This document shows, piece after piece, positions 1-9,086 of a stretch of DNA of 64,000 nucleotides. Made by a program: the position numbers and the translations under genes. The DNA is from JBKEAR01 sp047972425 (lineage in GTDB: Bacteria; Pseudomonadota; Alphaproteobacteria; JBKEAR01), in contig JBKEAR010000012.1 in NCBI GenBank assembly GCA_047972425.1, positions 4,197 through 68,196 of the forward strand, written 5' to 3'. Positions within the stretch are counted from its first letter, which is position 1. Each line of letters starts with the position of its first letter. A model generated the notes under the pieces. That model had not been told where the DNA came from. It saw only the letters and a program-made list of their open reading frames with translations, and did not search any database.

Positions 1-596
1 TTGGCATTGAACATCTTACCCCATTAGCCCAACAGATTGGTGCGGTAAATATGGTTGCGGTAAGGGGCGGCAAGCTTTACGGCGATAATACCGATGCCAT
101 TGGTTTTTGGGCAAATATTGAAGATAAAGTAGCCGATAAATCTTATGCCTTAATCATTGGTGCCGGCGGTGCCAGCCGCGCGATTATTGTTGCCTTAAAA
201 ATGGCGGGCTTTAGCAAAATTACCATTGTTAATCGCACCATAGAGCGTGCCGAGCATTTGGCGCAAGAATTTAATTGTAAAGCTGCCCCATTTAACGATA
301 CCCCCAATTTAATGGCTAAGGCGAGTTTAGTTGTCAATTGTACCTCTTTAGGTATGGAAGGCCAACCGCCGTTAAACTTTGATTTAAGCTTATTAAACCC
401 TAAGGCATTAGTTACCGATATTGTGTATAATCCGCTACATACCGAGCTTTTAATCCAAGCCAAAGCCCAAGGTAACCCCACCCAAACAGGCATAGGCATG
501 TTGTTACAACAAGCAAGGCCAAGTTTTGCCGCATGGTATAAAAAAATGCCCGAAATTGATGATGAGCTGACCCAAATTATTTTAGGGAAAATGTAA
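1..596 (+). CDS. aroE: Shikimate dehydrogenase (NADP+), 5'-truncated by window edge
   Basis: Reduces 3-dehydroshikimate to shikimate in the cytosolic aromatic amino acid pathway. The reading frame is open from base 3, so the gene starts upstream of the window; the internal ATG at 51 is not the real start. Codons before it read TPLAQQIGAVNMV, the conserved substrate-side segment, followed by GDNTDAIG (family GDNTDGxG). The nucleotide-binding glycine motif is IIGAGGASRAI, then NRTIERA for the NADP ribose/phosphate and NCTSLGM. The C-terminus GIGMLLQQA matches the family end. coaE begins one base after the stop, so the two are co-transcribed; the aroE-coaE order is common in alphaproteobacteria. 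Confidence 0.96.
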   Translation, partial: GIEHLTPLAQQIGAVNMVAVRGGKLYGDNTDAIGFWANIEDKVADKSYALIIGAGGASRAIIVALKMAGFSKITIVNRTIERAEHLAQEFNCKAAPFNDTPNLMAKASLVVNCTSLGMEGQPPLNFDLSLLNPKALVTDIVYNPLHTELLIQAKAQGNPTQTGIGMLLQQARPSFAAWYKKMPEIDDELTQIILGKM

Positions 597-597
597 T

Positions 598-1188
598 ATG
601 TTCATCTTAGGGCTATCGGGCGGTATGGGCATGGGTAAATCGGCAACAACCGATTATTTACGCTCGCTCTATATCCCTGTGCATGATAGCGATGCAGCGG
701 TGCATCGGCTGATGCAAAAAGGCGAGCCTGTTTATAATAAGCTCAAATCCATTATCCCCAAGGCTGCATTGGGCGATAATATCGACCGCAAAGTCCTTTC
801 GGCACGTATTAAAGAAGATCCGCATTTTCTTAAAACTTTAGAGGCTATCATTCACCCCGAAGTTCGTAAAGATCGCACACGTTTTATCCATCACCAAGCC
901 CTTAAAGGACAAAAGCTTGTAGTGGCTGATGTGCCCTTGCTATTTGAAACAGGGCTTTATAAAGAATGTAATGCCAATGCCATTGTGGACTGCCCCCGTT
1001 GGCTACAAGAACAACGCATATTAAAACGGGGTATAAGTGTAGAGAAAATGCGTGTATTGCTCAATAATCAATGGAGCAATGAGCAACGCAAACTCTATGC
1101 AGATTATATTATTAACACCGGCCTTTCTTTTGCCCATTCCCGCCGGCAAATCCGTGCTATGCTCCGTGATATACAACCGAAGATATAA
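598..1188 (+). CDS. coaE: Dephospho-CoA kinase
   Basis: Catalyses the last step of coenzyme A synthesis, phosphorylation of the 3'-hydroxyl of dephospho-CoA by ATP. The P-loop is at residues 5-13 (SGGMGMGKS); most relatives have GSIGMGKST, so the first serine and the threonine differ but the lysine and serine are kept. The HDSDAAVH segment corresponds to the conserved D-A-D acceptor region, and VADVPLLFETG is the family motif. Length 196 aa is typical. It starts one base after aroE and is followed by a GNAT gene 9 bases later. Confidence 0.95.
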   Translation: MFILGLSGGMGMGKSATTDYLRSLYIPVHDSDAAVHRLMQKGEPVYNKLKSIIPKAALGDNIDRKVLSARIKEDPHFLKTLEAIIHPEVRKDRTRFIHHQALKGQKLVVADVPLLFETGLYKECNANAIVDCPRWLQEQRILKRGISVEKMRVLLNNQWSNEQRKLYADYIINTGLSFAHSRRQIRAMLRDIQPKI

Positions 1189-1197
1189 GAGAAGAAA

Positions 1198-1833
1198 ATG
1201 AGCATTATTTTACGCCATGAGCAACCCCAAGATTATCGCTATGTGGAAGAGATGACCAAACGCGCTTTTTGGAATTTGTATGTTCCGGGTTGTAATGAAC
1301 ATTATCTCACCCATATCATTCGCCAACATAAAGACTATGAGAAGGATTTATCTTTTGTGGCAGTTAAAGATGATAAAATTGTTGGCCATATTATGTATAC
1401 ACAAAGCATGATTACAGGCAATAACGGCATTCATCATAAAATTGCAACATTTGGCCCTATTTGTGTGGAACCTGCCTATCAAAAGCAAGGGATTGGGCAT
1501 CAATTAATTACCCACACCATTCAACTTGCCAAAGAGAAACAATATTCCGCTATCGCTATTTTTGGCTTCCCGAATGTATATACCAGATACGGCTTTAAAA
1601 ATGGCAAACATTTTGGCGTTCATGCGGGCGATGATCATTATCCGGCAGGGTTACTTATATTGCCCCTTAGTGATAATAAAGAGCAAGATATAAGTGGGCA
1701 AGTCCATATGAGCGAGGTTTTTCTTATCGACCCCAAAGAGGTTGAAGCCTTTGATAAAGATTTTTTTCAGCTCCCTAAAAAAGAAGAATATTGGCATGAG
1801 GATTTTTACATTATGGCCAATGCCAGCTTATAA
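1198..1833 (+). CDS. GNAT family N-acetyltransferase
   Basis: Predicted acetyl-CoA-dependent N-acyltransferase; the acceptor is unknown. The GNAT fold is visible as the strand FGPICVEPAYQKQGIGHQLI (about residues 84-103), containing the acetyl-CoA pyrophosphate loop QKQGIGHQL, then FGFPNVYTRYGF, typical of the YhbS-like subgroup of predicted acetyltransferases. Length 211 aa. The short gap after coaE with GAGAAG as ribosome binding site suggests it is the last gene of the aroE-coaE unit. Confidence 0.85.
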   Translation: MSIILRHEQPQDYRYVEEMTKRAFWNLYVPGCNEHYLTHIIRQHKDYEKDLSFVAVKDDKIVGHIMYTQSMITGNNGIHHKIATFGPICVEPAYQKQGIGHQLITHTIQLAKEKQYSAIAIFGFPNVYTRYGFKNGKHFGVHAGDDHYPAGLLILPLSDNKEQDISGQVHMSEVFLIDPKEVEAFDKDFFQLPKKEEYWHEDFYIMANASL

Positions 1834-2378
1834 TTTAGTGATTATCTTCCCTCGTGACCGATTTTGCACCAAACAGCCATGTTATGCAAACTCGATTGGC
1901 AAGACCTTATTTACACAAATGATATGGCATACATTCCGATGTAGAAAAAAATGGTCAAAAGTTAATAACCGCACTACAAACATTAATACAAATATAATAT
2001 AGTAACTTTGCTTAAAAAATAATCGGTATAATTTCTATAAAAAGGCACTTTAATATACCCCCTTTTATAATTAAATTTTTACAATAACATTTGTATATTT
2101 GCATTTATTTAAATAAAAATTATTTATTATTTGTATTTGCTCATAATTATTTTTTAATATTTTATTTATCTATCTTAAATTTTATATATAAAAAAATTAT
2201 CTTTGAAAAACCATAATAAATAAACATTTATACTATTGTAATTAAATATTTTTTTTAGATTGTTTTTTAAAAAAATTGAAATAAACATTGACTAAGCCAA
2301 TATCCCCCGATAGTTTTATACAGTTTTAGTGAAAACTAAACAACAATCTAACATGCAAGTATATTAAGGGAGATTTAT
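1834..2378. other. 545-bp AT-rich intergenic region upstream of tctC
   Basis: No convincing gene is seen. From about 1990 to 2290 the DNA is extremely AT-rich with many A and T tracts, suggesting curved or silenced DNA. The last part (2281-2378) is less AT-rich and should hold the tctC promoter; an imperfect inverted repeat GTTTTAGT-GAAA-ACTAAAC occurs near 2323-2341 and could be a regulator site. The tctC ribosome binding site AAGGGAG lies just before the start. Confidence 0.5.
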
Positions 2379-3323
2379 ATGCTTAAAACACTTAAAAAAA
2401 TTGCACTTATTGCAATGGTTTTACCAACTATTGCCTTTGCAAAAGACTATCCAAGCAAAATGGTTGATTTTGTTGTACCATCTAAAGCCGGCGGTTCTAC
2501 CGATACAACTGCCCGTCTTTTTGCCGAGATTGCAAAAAACCATACAGATGGTTTAAAAACTCAAATCGTTAACAAACCCGGTGCTGGCGGATTAAGCGGT
2601 TTTGAATATATTGCCCGCTCTAAAGCCGATGGCTATACAGTTGGTCTTGTATTCACCCCACAGCTTGTAACACATATTGTTGACGGCAAAGCCAAATATA
2701 CGCTCGATGATTTTGCTATTTTAGGCAATGCGGCTGATGATCCGGGTATTGTTGTTGTGAGTGCAGAAAGCCCCATTCAAACATTAGATGAACTTATTGC
2801 AGCATCGAAAGAAAAAAAATTGGTAGCATCGGTTAACGGTATTGGTTCCGATGACTTTTTAGCTGCTAAATCTTTTGAACGCCAAGTTGGTACCGAGTTT
2901 AACCTTGTGCCCACAAAAGGTTCTACCGAGCAAAAAACAGCCATTTTAGGTAACCATGTGGATGTTGCCTTTATGAATCTTTCGCAAATGCTTTCGCAAC
3001 ATCAATCGGGCCAAGCGCGTATTTTAGCAATTTTAACAAAAAAACGCTCTGACCATGCTAAAGATATCCCAACAGCTGAAGAGCAAGGGCTTAATCTTTA
3101 TATGGCTGCAACCCGCGGATTTGTTGTCCGCAGCGATACACCCGATGAAGTAAAACAAACTTTAGAAAAATTGGTTGCCGATGTTTTGGCTGACCCTGAG
3201 TTTGTTGAAAAAGCCACACAAAGCTATATTTTCTTATCGCCCATGAGCGGTGCAGACTATCGTAGCTATCTTGAAGAGCTTAAAGGTGAAGTTGAAGCCG
3301 TTTACGAAAAGAACCCTTGGTAA
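2379..3323 (+). CDS. tctC: Tripartite tricarboxylate transporter substrate-binding protein (TctC/Bug family)
   Basis: Periplasmic solute receptor of a TTT-family secondary transporter for carboxylates. The signal peptide is residues 1-21 (cleavage after PTIAFA), followed by KDYPSKMVDFVVPSKAGG, the characteristic N-terminal strand and phosphate/carboxylate-binding loop of Bug proteins, then VNKPGAGGLSGFEYIA (family NxxGAGG). Length 314 aa is normal. It leads the tctCBA operon; a 15-bp hairpin just after the stop probably sets the high receptor:permease ratio. The ligand cannot be deduced; tricarboxylates or other organic acids are possible. Confidence 0.92.
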   Translation: MLKTLKKIALIAMVLPTIAFAKDYPSKMVDFVVPSKAGGSTDTTARLFAEIAKNHTDGLKTQIVNKPGAGGLSGFEYIARSKADGYTVGLVFTPQLVTHIVDGKAKYTLDDFAILGNAADDPGIVVVSAESPIQTLDELIAASKEKKLVASVNGIGSDDFLAAKSFERQVGTEFNLVPTKGSTEQKTAILGNHVDVAFMNLSQMLSQHQSGQARILAILTKKRSDHAKDIPTAEEQGLNLYMAATRGFVVRSDTPDEVKQTLEKLVADVLADPEFVEKATQSYIFLSPMSGADYRSYLEELKGEVEAVYEKNPW

Positions 3324-3350
3324 ACTATCAAGCTAATTGCAGGTGAGTTT

Positions 3351-3398
3351 GTTAAAAGCTTATACTGAATAAAAATAATAAAAGTATAAGCTTTTAAC
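3351..3398 (+). terminator. Intercistronic 15-bp perfect hairpin between tctC and tctB
   Basis: The arms GTTAAAAGCTTATAC (3351-3365) and its exact complement (3384-3398) flank an 18-base A-rich loop. No T-run follows, so it is better read as a 3' mRNA stabiliser or partial attenuator after the receptor gene than as a full terminator. Confidence 0.7.
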
Positions 3399-3431
3399 CT
3401 ACTTTTGCTGCCTTTATTCAAAGAGGCAAAA

Positions 3432-3902
3432 ATGAATAAAACAGTCTTAAATTTCGTCTATGTCATATTGTTTATGGCATTGGGTATTTTTTTATATTAC
3501 ACAACGCAGCTCGGTTATTTGGTTGATGGTCGGCCGCTCTTTCCGGCAGAAACTCAAGATAAAACAGCCGTTTATGTGCGGTTTTTAGCGGTTTCGCTTA
3601 TGGTATGTACGGCCGTATTAGCCATTCGTACAATAAGGTTGCGTGATAATAGCCATTTTACATTCATCCAAAATCCTAAAAAATTCTTTACCCTTGTTGC
3701 GATATTAATTGTTTATGCCATTGCCCTTAATTATTTGGGCTTTTTTGCTGCAACAATTTTTTATCTGCCAATAACAATGTATTTAATGGGATATCGCAAT
3801 TATAAAATCATCATTTTAAGCTCCATATTTTTATTGGCGCTTGTTTATGTGGTTTTTGTTCAATTTTTCTCGGTGCCGTTGCCCGAGGGAATTTTAATGT
3901 AA
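3432..3902 (+). CDS. tctB: Tripartite tricarboxylate transporter small membrane subunit TctB
   Basis: Small four-helix integral membrane subunit of the TTT transporter. Hydrophobic segments are seen near residues 6-22, 46-66, 82-103 and 110-143. The start at 3432 (MNKTVLNFVYVILF) is chosen over an upstream in-frame ATG at 3405 because AGAGG stands just before it and the protein then begins at the first membrane helix. TctB is poorly conserved in sequence, so the call rests on topology, size (156 aa) and position between tctC and tctA. Confidence 0.88.
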   Translation: MNKTVLNFVYVILFMALGIFLYYTTQLGYLVDGRPLFPAETQDKTAVYVRFLAVSLMVCTAVLAIRTIRLRDNSHFTFIQNPKKFFTLVAILIVYAIALNYLGFFAATIFYLPITMYLMGYRNYKIIILSSIFLLALVYVVFVQFFSVPLPEGILM

Positions 3903-3917
3903 AGGAGCGATATCATC

Positions 3918-5384
3918 ATGGAATATTTACAAATTGTATTTTCTTATCCGGTACTGATTTCGATATTTTTAGGAACAATCGCCGGTATTGTGATTGGTGG
4001 TATGCCGGGGCTTACGGCAACAATGGCGGTTGCCTTGCTTATCCCGATTACATTTAATTTTGAACCCCTCATTGGTTTAGCCTTAATGGGTGGGGTTTAT
4101 TGTGGGGCGATGTATGGTGGCTCTATTGCCGCTATTTTACTTTCTACCCCCGGCACACCCGCTGCGGCTGCTACAGCTATTGAGGGCTATCCGCTCACCC
4201 AGCAAGGGCATGGCGGTTTGGCACTTACAGTATCGGTTGTCGCCAGTTTTATTGGGGGTATGTTCTCTATAATGATTTTACTGCTGGTTTCGCCGTTATT
4301 GGCAAAAGTGGCATTAAAATTTGGCCCGCCCGAGCAATTTTTGCTCGCTATTATGGGTTTGGCAGGGATTATATCCCTTACAGCCGGTAATTTGGTTAAA
4401 GGATTTATCTCGGGTATTATCGGGCTGATGATTGCCGTTATCGGCGAAGACCCAATTACGGCTTCTATCCGCTATACCGGTGGTATTTTAGACCTATACG
4501 AAGGTGTTGCCTTTATGCCTGCACTCATTGGTATGTTCTCGATAACATCGATGTTAGAGCTTACGGGTAAAGATAAAATAGCAGCCGAAGATATTGATAT
4601 ATCCACCATTAAGCGCGAAAAATTCCCTAAAGGGTTATTTCCCTTTATATCTATTGGCTCGCTTACGGGTACGGTTGTGGGTATTTTACCGGGTGAAGGT
4701 GCAACGGTTGCGGCTTTTATCTCTTATAACTTTGCCAAACAAAAATCGAAGCTCAAGCATTTATTTGGTAAAGGCTCGGTAGAAGGCATTGCGGCAGCCG
4801 AAAGCGGAAACAACGCCTGTGTGGGTGGCTCGCTTGTGCCATTGCTTACATTGGGTATTCCGGGCAATACGGTGGCTGCGGCATTAATGGGCGGATTAAT
4901 GATCCACGGTCTTATCCCCGGCCCAGAGCTATTTACAACCCATGCCGATGTCACTTATCCGTTCATTATTTCGCTATTTGTATCTAATGCATCATTTTTG
5001 CTTGTCGGGTTATTTTTTGCCCCTTATTTTGCGCGGATTTCTCATATTCCGGCACAAATTTTAATTCCGGCTATTTGTATGTTCTCTATCATTGGTGCAT
5101 ATGCCATGAATAATAGCGTTTTTGATGTTTGGCTCATGCTCGGCTTTGCTTTTTTTGGTTTCATTTTAAGCAAAACCGGTTTTTCGCTCTCGGCGATTAT
5201 TTTGGGCATGATTTTAGGCCCCATTGCCGAAAACGGCTTTTCGCAAGCCTTAGCGATGTCGGGCGGTAATTACGGTATTTTCGTTCATAGTCCAGTTAGC
5301 TGGATATTATGGGTAATTATATTTGCACTTATTTTACCACCGCTTTTAACCAAGCAAAAATCAATGGATCATAGTGCATCTTAA
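3918..5384 (+). CDS. tctA: Tripartite tricarboxylate transporter large permease TctA
   Basis: Twelve-helix transport subunit of the TTT system, 488 aa. Family motifs are clear: GIVIGGMPGLTATMAVALL near residue 30, YCGAMYGGSIAAILLSTPGT near residue 60, and the second-repeat counterpart GILPGEGATVAAFISY followed by SLVPLLTLGIPGNTVAAAL. The inverted-repeat topology and these proline/glycine loops are diagnostic of TctA. It begins 15 bases after tctB with AGGAGCGAT as ribosome site and ends at a strong bidirectional terminator. Confidence 0.95.
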   Translation: MEYLQIVFSYPVLISIFLGTIAGIVIGGMPGLTATMAVALLIPITFNFEPLIGLALMGGVYCGAMYGGSIAAILLSTPGTPAAAATAIEGYPLTQQGHGGLALTVSVVASFIGGMFSIMILLLVSPLLAKVALKFGPPEQFLLAIMGLAGIISLTAGNLVKGFISGIIGLMIAVIGEDPITASIRYTGGILDLYEGVAFMPALIGMFSITSMLELTGKDKIAAEDIDISTIKREKFPKGLFPFISIGSLTGTVVGILPGEGATVAAFISYNFAKQKSKLKHLFGKGSVEGIAAAESGNNACVGGSLVPLLTLGIPGNTVAAALMGGLMIHGLIPGPELFTTHADVTYPFIISLFVSNASFLLVGLFFAPYFARISHIPAQILIPAICMFSIIGAYAMNNSVFDVWLMLGFAFFGFILSKTGFSLSAIILGMILGPIAENGFSQALAMSGGNYGIFVHSPVSWILWVIIFALILPPLLTKQKSMDHSAS

Positions 5385-5405
5385 ATGATGTATCGCTTCA
5401 TAAAA

Positions 5406-5434
5406 AGCCGGCTCCATATTGAGCCGGCTTTTTT
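5406..5434. terminator. Bidirectional terminator between tctA and pxpC
   Basis: The arms AGCCGGCTC (5406-5414) and GAGCCGGCT (5421-5429) have a 6-base loop and are flanked by A5 on one side and T6 on the other, so they work in both directions for these convergent operons. Confidence 0.92.
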
Positions 5435-6356
5435 ATATATGGGTAAAAAAGGATAATTGCTCCTGATATTCTTGGGCAGCAACCATAATATCTTTTTGAT
5501 AAAAACGGATTTTTGTCCCCGGTGCCGCTTGGGCAAATCGGCCAAAATCACTTTTACAAATATAGCCAATTTTGGGGTAACCCCCAATAGTTTGGCGGTC
5601 AACCATCAGTACAATCGGCTGGCCGCCCATGGGTATTTGTATTGCCCCAACATCAATGCCCTCGGAATATAAATTGGTTTTATTGTATGTAATCGCCGCG
5701 CCATTGATACGATAGCCCATGCGGTTAATCTCTTGGGAAACCGTGTAGGTGGATTTAAAAAATAAATCCTGCATTTGGGGCGAAAAATCCTTATATTGTG
5801 CCGAAGTTATCACCCCAATCTCAATTTCTTTATCATAACTCGGGATAAAACGGGGGGCAACATTGCGGGCAATGCTTGGTTGGCTTGGTTGATAATTAAT
5901 CTTATCCCCTTTGCCAAGTTTGCCCCCCTTAGCGTCCAGCCCGCCTAAATCATCGCGCATAACCGTGGTACAGCTACCCAATATAGGCATAACATCAAAA
6001 CCATCTTTTACCGCTAAATAGCTATATAAGCCTTGTTGCATCATACCCAGCGTTAAAATATCGCCAGCCTTTACATAAAAACTTTGCCATGGGCTAATGG
6101 CTTGGCCATTCAACTGAGCATTCATATCGGCACCGCTAAGGGCAACCATGGCGGGTTGTTGGAACATACATTTAAATTGCCCCACCATAATTTCTATTTG
6201 CGCCTTATTGGGGATATTACCGAGTAAATGATTATTCCATAAAAAGGCATGCATATCCATGGGTCCGCCCATGGTAACACCCACATGCTGATAACCCATA
6301 CGCCCAAGGTCTTGAATAGTTGCTAAAAAATCTGCTTGTTCAATAATTAAGCTCAT
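5433..6356 (-). CDS. pxpC: 5-oxoprolinase subunit PxpC (biotin-dependent carboxyltransferase-like)
   Basis: Subunit of the ATP-dependent PxpABC 5-oxoprolinase, which opens 5-oxoproline to glutamate. The opening residues (IEQADFLATIQDLGRMGYQ) and the following GVTMGGPMDMHAF are the conserved start of the allophanate-hydrolase subunit 2/PxpC family; GSCTTVMRDDLGGLDAKG and NRMGYRINGAAI are further family blocks. Length 307 aa is usual. The stop of pxpB and the start of pxpC are contiguous, indicating translational coupling. Older databases call it KipA or urea-amidolyase-related, but the pxpA neighbour favours oxoprolinase. Confidence 0.93.
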   Translation of the reverse strand: MSLIIEQADFLATIQDLGRMGYQHVGVTMGGPMDMHAFLWNNHLLGNIPNKAQIEIMVGQFKCMFQQPAMVALSGADMNAQLNGQAISPWQSFYVKAGDILTLGMMQQGLYSYLAVKDGFDVMPILGSCTTVMRDDLGGLDAKGGKLGKGDKINYQPSQPSIARNVAPRFIPSYDKEIEIGVITSAQYKDFSPQMQDLFFKSTYTVSQEINRMGYRINGAAITYNKTNLYSEGIDVGAIQIPMGGQPIVLMVDRQTIGGYPKIGYICKSDFGRFAQAAPGTKIRFYQKDIMVAAQEYQEQLSFFTHI

Positions 6357-7040
6357 TTATAGCACCCCGCCCATCGCTAAAAATTCTTGTTTAGATATTT
6401 GGCTAAAGCGCACCTTATCGCCCACATTAAAAACAGAAAGCTCTTTAAGGTTAAAATCAATGAGCTCTATGGGGGTACGCCCAATGATTTGCCAACCGCC
6501 GGGGGATATTTTGGGGTAAACTGCTGTTTGATTATCAGCCAATGCCACCGATTTTGCTGCAACTTCCCGCCGTGGTGATTGTTTGCGTGGGATAGTTAAT
6601 TTTTTATCGGTTTGCCCCAAAAAAGCAAAACCAATAGAAAAACCAACCGCATAAACCATATAAGTTTGCCCGGTATGCAATTTTATGATCTCATCAAAAT
6701 TTAAGCCGGTATGGGTACAAACTTCATTGGCATCTAAAGCAACCTCTTGGCCATAATAAACAGGTATCTCAATCAGTTTACCCTGATGAATGGCTTGAAC
6801 ATCGGGTTTAAAATCTTTGGCCAATTGCTCTAAACCTTGTATCATTTCGCTTAAGCCAATTTTTAAATTGTTAAAGCGGATAAAAAGAGTGGTGTAAGAG
6901 GGTATCGTATCCACAATTACCCCACTAAAATGCGCCCGAACCGCCCCATTAAACTGGGTAATATGTAAAGTGAGCGGTTCGCTTGCTTGCGGTGCAAAAA
7001 CCACCATTATGCTATTTTCATTCAGGGGTGATATTTGCAT
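6357..7040 (-). CDS. pxpB: 5-oxoprolinase subunit PxpB (KipI-like)
   Basis: Partner of PxpC in 5-oxoproline hydrolysis; homologous to allophanate hydrolase subunit 1 and to Bacillus KipI. Characteristic blocks are IPVYYGQEVALDANEVC, HTGQTYMVYAVGFSIGFAFLG and the C-terminal SPGGWQIIGRTPIELID. 227 aa. The ATG overlaps the pxpA stop by one base (TAATG), a coupled arrangement. No signal peptide; cytosolic. Confidence 0.93.
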   Translation of the reverse strand: MQISPLNENSIMVVFAPQASEPLTLHITQFNGAVRAHFSGVIVDTIPSYTTLFIRFNNLKIGLSEMIQGLEQLAKDFKPDVQAIHQGKLIEIPVYYGQEVALDANEVCTHTGLNFDEIIKLHTGQTYMVYAVGFSIGFAFLGQTDKKLTIPRKQSPRREVAAKSVALADNQTAVYPKISPGGWQIIGRTPIELIDFNLKELSVFNVGDKVRFSQISKQEFLAMGGVL

Positions 7041-7771
7041 TATTTATGTAGCTCACCATGTAAAAATTGGGCAATATCTAAAGCCAGCACACCATCACCA
7101 TGAATGCATAAACTATCCGCTTTTACAGATAATTTTTGCCCATCCAATGTTGTTACCGAAGCATCACGGATAAGACTTAAAGCTTGCGCTTTTATTTTAT
7201 CTAAGCTTTTATGGCTCGCCCCTTTTTTACTGCGGGGCTCTAATAGCCCATTGGGTGCATAGGCACGGTCAACAAAAGCCTCAAAAATTAAAGAAATCCC
7301 ATATTGATCGGCCAATTTTTTATATTGCTCTCGCCGAGGTGTGGCCATAATCATCAACGGAATTTGGGCATCATATTTTTGCAAGGCGATTAATAAATTT
7401 TCGTACACAAAAACATCGTCCATCATTTTGTTATATAAAGCGCCATGGGGTTTTATATAGGCAATATCGGTTTCTTGCATATGGCAAATTGCACGCAATG
7501 CCCCAATTTGGTAAATAAACAGGCTTTGCAATTCATCGGCAGGCAATATCATGGCACGGCGGCCAAAACCTTGTAAATCCGCATAACCGGGGTGCGCCCC
7601 AATAGCGACCCCATATTTTTTGGCCAAAGCTACAGTTTGGTGCATCACTAATGGGTCAGACGCATGCATGCCACATGCAATATTGGTCATATCGATAAAG
7701 GGCATAATCTCGCTATCTTGCCCAATTTTCCAAAGGCCAAAGCTTTCGCCCATATCACAATTAATTTTCAT
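7040..7771 (-). CDS. pxpA: 5-oxoprolinase subunit PxpA (LamB/YcsF family)
   Basis: Metal-dependent-like TIM-barrel subunit of 5-oxoprolinase. The start KINCDMGESFGLWKIGQD is almost the family consensus (DLNxDxGEsFG), followed by NIACGMHASDPLVM, GAHPGYADLQGFGRR, IKPHGALYNKM and near the end SLCIHGDGVLALDIA; these carry the conserved Asp, His and Lys residues. 243 aa, with AAGGGGAT before the ATG. First of the three pxp genes, 11 bases after dctM, so transport and cleavage genes share one transcript. Confidence 0.95.
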   Translation of the reverse strand: MKINCDMGESFGLWKIGQDSEIMPFIDMTNIACGMHASDPLVMHQTVALAKKYGVAIGAHPGYADLQGFGRRAMILPADELQSLFIYQIGALRAICHMQETDIAYIKPHGALYNKMMDDVFVYENLLIALQKYDAQIPLMIMATPRREQYKKLADQYGISLIFEAFVDRAYAPNGLLEPRSKKGASHKSLDKIKAQALSLIRDASVTTLDGQKLSVKADSLCIHGDGVLALDIAQFLHGELHK

Positions 7772-7782
7772 ATTATCCCCTT

Positions 7783-9084
7783 TTAATTACTTTTGATATT
7801 CTCGGGTAAATAGGTCACAATTTCCGGAAAAACCGTAATCAGCGCTAAAGCCACACACATAATAAAGAAAAACGGTAAAGCAGCAGCTGCAATTTTAAGA
7901 ATATTATCTTTAGTAAGCGATTGTATCACAAATAAATTAAAGCCAACAGGGGGCGTAATTTGCGACATCTCCACCACAATCACCACAAAAATACCAAACC
8001 ATAAAGGGCTAATGCCCGCTTGTTCAATCATGGGCATAATGATAGATGTGGTTAAAACCACAATCGAGATACCATCTAAAAAACAGCCCAAAACAATAAA
8101 AAATAAGGTAAGCGCAAATAAGAGCATATAAGGCGATAAATTAAGTGTGGCAATCCATGTGGCCAATGTGGCGGGTATTCCCGTAAAGCCCATGGCTAAG
8201 GTTAAAAAGGCTGCACCCGCTAAAATAAAAGCAATCATGCATGATGTTACGGTAGCGCCCATCAATGAATCAATAAACATTTGTTTATTAAGCGCCCCAT
8301 AAGCCCATGCAATAATCAAGGAAACCACAACCCCGAAGGCCGCGGCATCAATGGGCGAGGCCAGCCCGGCATAGATAGAGCCGATGATACATAAAATTAA
8401 TATAATCATGGGTATTAGGCGCACGATTTGTAATAAATCTTTTTTTCGTACTTTTTCCGTCTCTTTAGGGATTTTATTTGGGTTAAGCAAGGCATAAATG
8501 ACCACATAGCTTACAAATAAAACGGCCAATAATATACCCGGTAAAATCCCGGCCATAAATAAGCGGGCAATCGATTGCTCGGTCGCTACACCATATACAA
8601 TCAATATAATCGAAGGCGGTATCAACAAGCCTAAAGTCGCCGAGCCCGCCAATGTACCGATGGTCATATGTTTTGGGTAATTGCGTTTTTCAAGCTCGGG
8701 GATGGATATACGCCCAATGGTTGCCGCCGTTGCGGCCGAAGAGCCAGAAACTGCAGCAAATATGCCACAACCCAAAATATTAATATGCAATAATCGCCCC
8801 GGTAAAAACCGTACCCATGGGGCTAAGGCCTTAAACATATCGCTTGCAATGCGCGAGCGATATAATATCTCGCCCATCCAAATAAATAAGGGTAAAGCAA
8901 CTAACGACCAAGAATGGCTCTCTGACCATAGGCTGGTTGCCAAATTTAACCCAATATTATTACTGGTAAATATTTGCAAGGCCAACATGCCAATGGCAAG
9001 TAAGGCAAAGGCAATCCATACCCCAAAACCCAATAGACTTAAAAGCACGAGTATCAACAGAAAGGTCATAAAAATTTCGGACAT
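7783..9084 (-). CDS. dctM: TRAP transporter large permease (DctM)
   Basis: Twelve-helix transport subunit of a TRAP sodium-coupled carboxylate importer, 433 aa. Family landmarks are LPLFIWMGEILYRSRIA, GRLLHINILGCGIFAAVSGSS (the G-x-S-G-S-S sodium-site region) near residue 108, GTLAGSATLGLLIPPSIILIVYG, and in the second repeat the VVEMSQITPPVGFNLFVIQ block. Starts 2 bases after dctQ ends. With pxpABC directly downstream, the natural inference is uptake of 5-oxoproline or a related lactam/carboxylate. Confidence 0.95.
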   Translation of the reverse strand: MSEIFMTFLLILVLLSLLGFGVWIAFALLAIGMLALQIFTSNNIGLNLATSLWSESHSWSLVALPLFIWMGEILYRSRIASDMFKALAPWVRFLPGRLLHINILGCGIFAAVSGSSAATAATIGRISIPELEKRNYPKHMTIGTLAGSATLGLLIPPSIILIVYGVATEQSIARLFMAGILPGILLAVLFVSYVVIYALLNPNKIPKETEKVRKKDLLQIVRLIPMIILILCIIGSIYAGLASPIDAAAFGVVVSLIIAWAYGALNKQMFIDSLMGATVTSCMIAFILAGAAFLTLAMGFTGIPATLATWIATLNLSPYMLLFALTLFFIVLGCFLDGISIVVLTTSIIMPMIEQAGISPLWFGIFVVIVVEMSQITPPVGFNLFVIQSLTKDNILKIAAAALPFFFIMCVALALITVFPEIVTYLPENIKSN

Positions 9085-9086
9085 TT

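Noticed and set aside
1742..2002. 86-codon frame overlapping the end of the GNAT gene
   Set aside because: Out-of-frame overlap, no ribosome site, enters AT-rich spacer; no recognisable protein.
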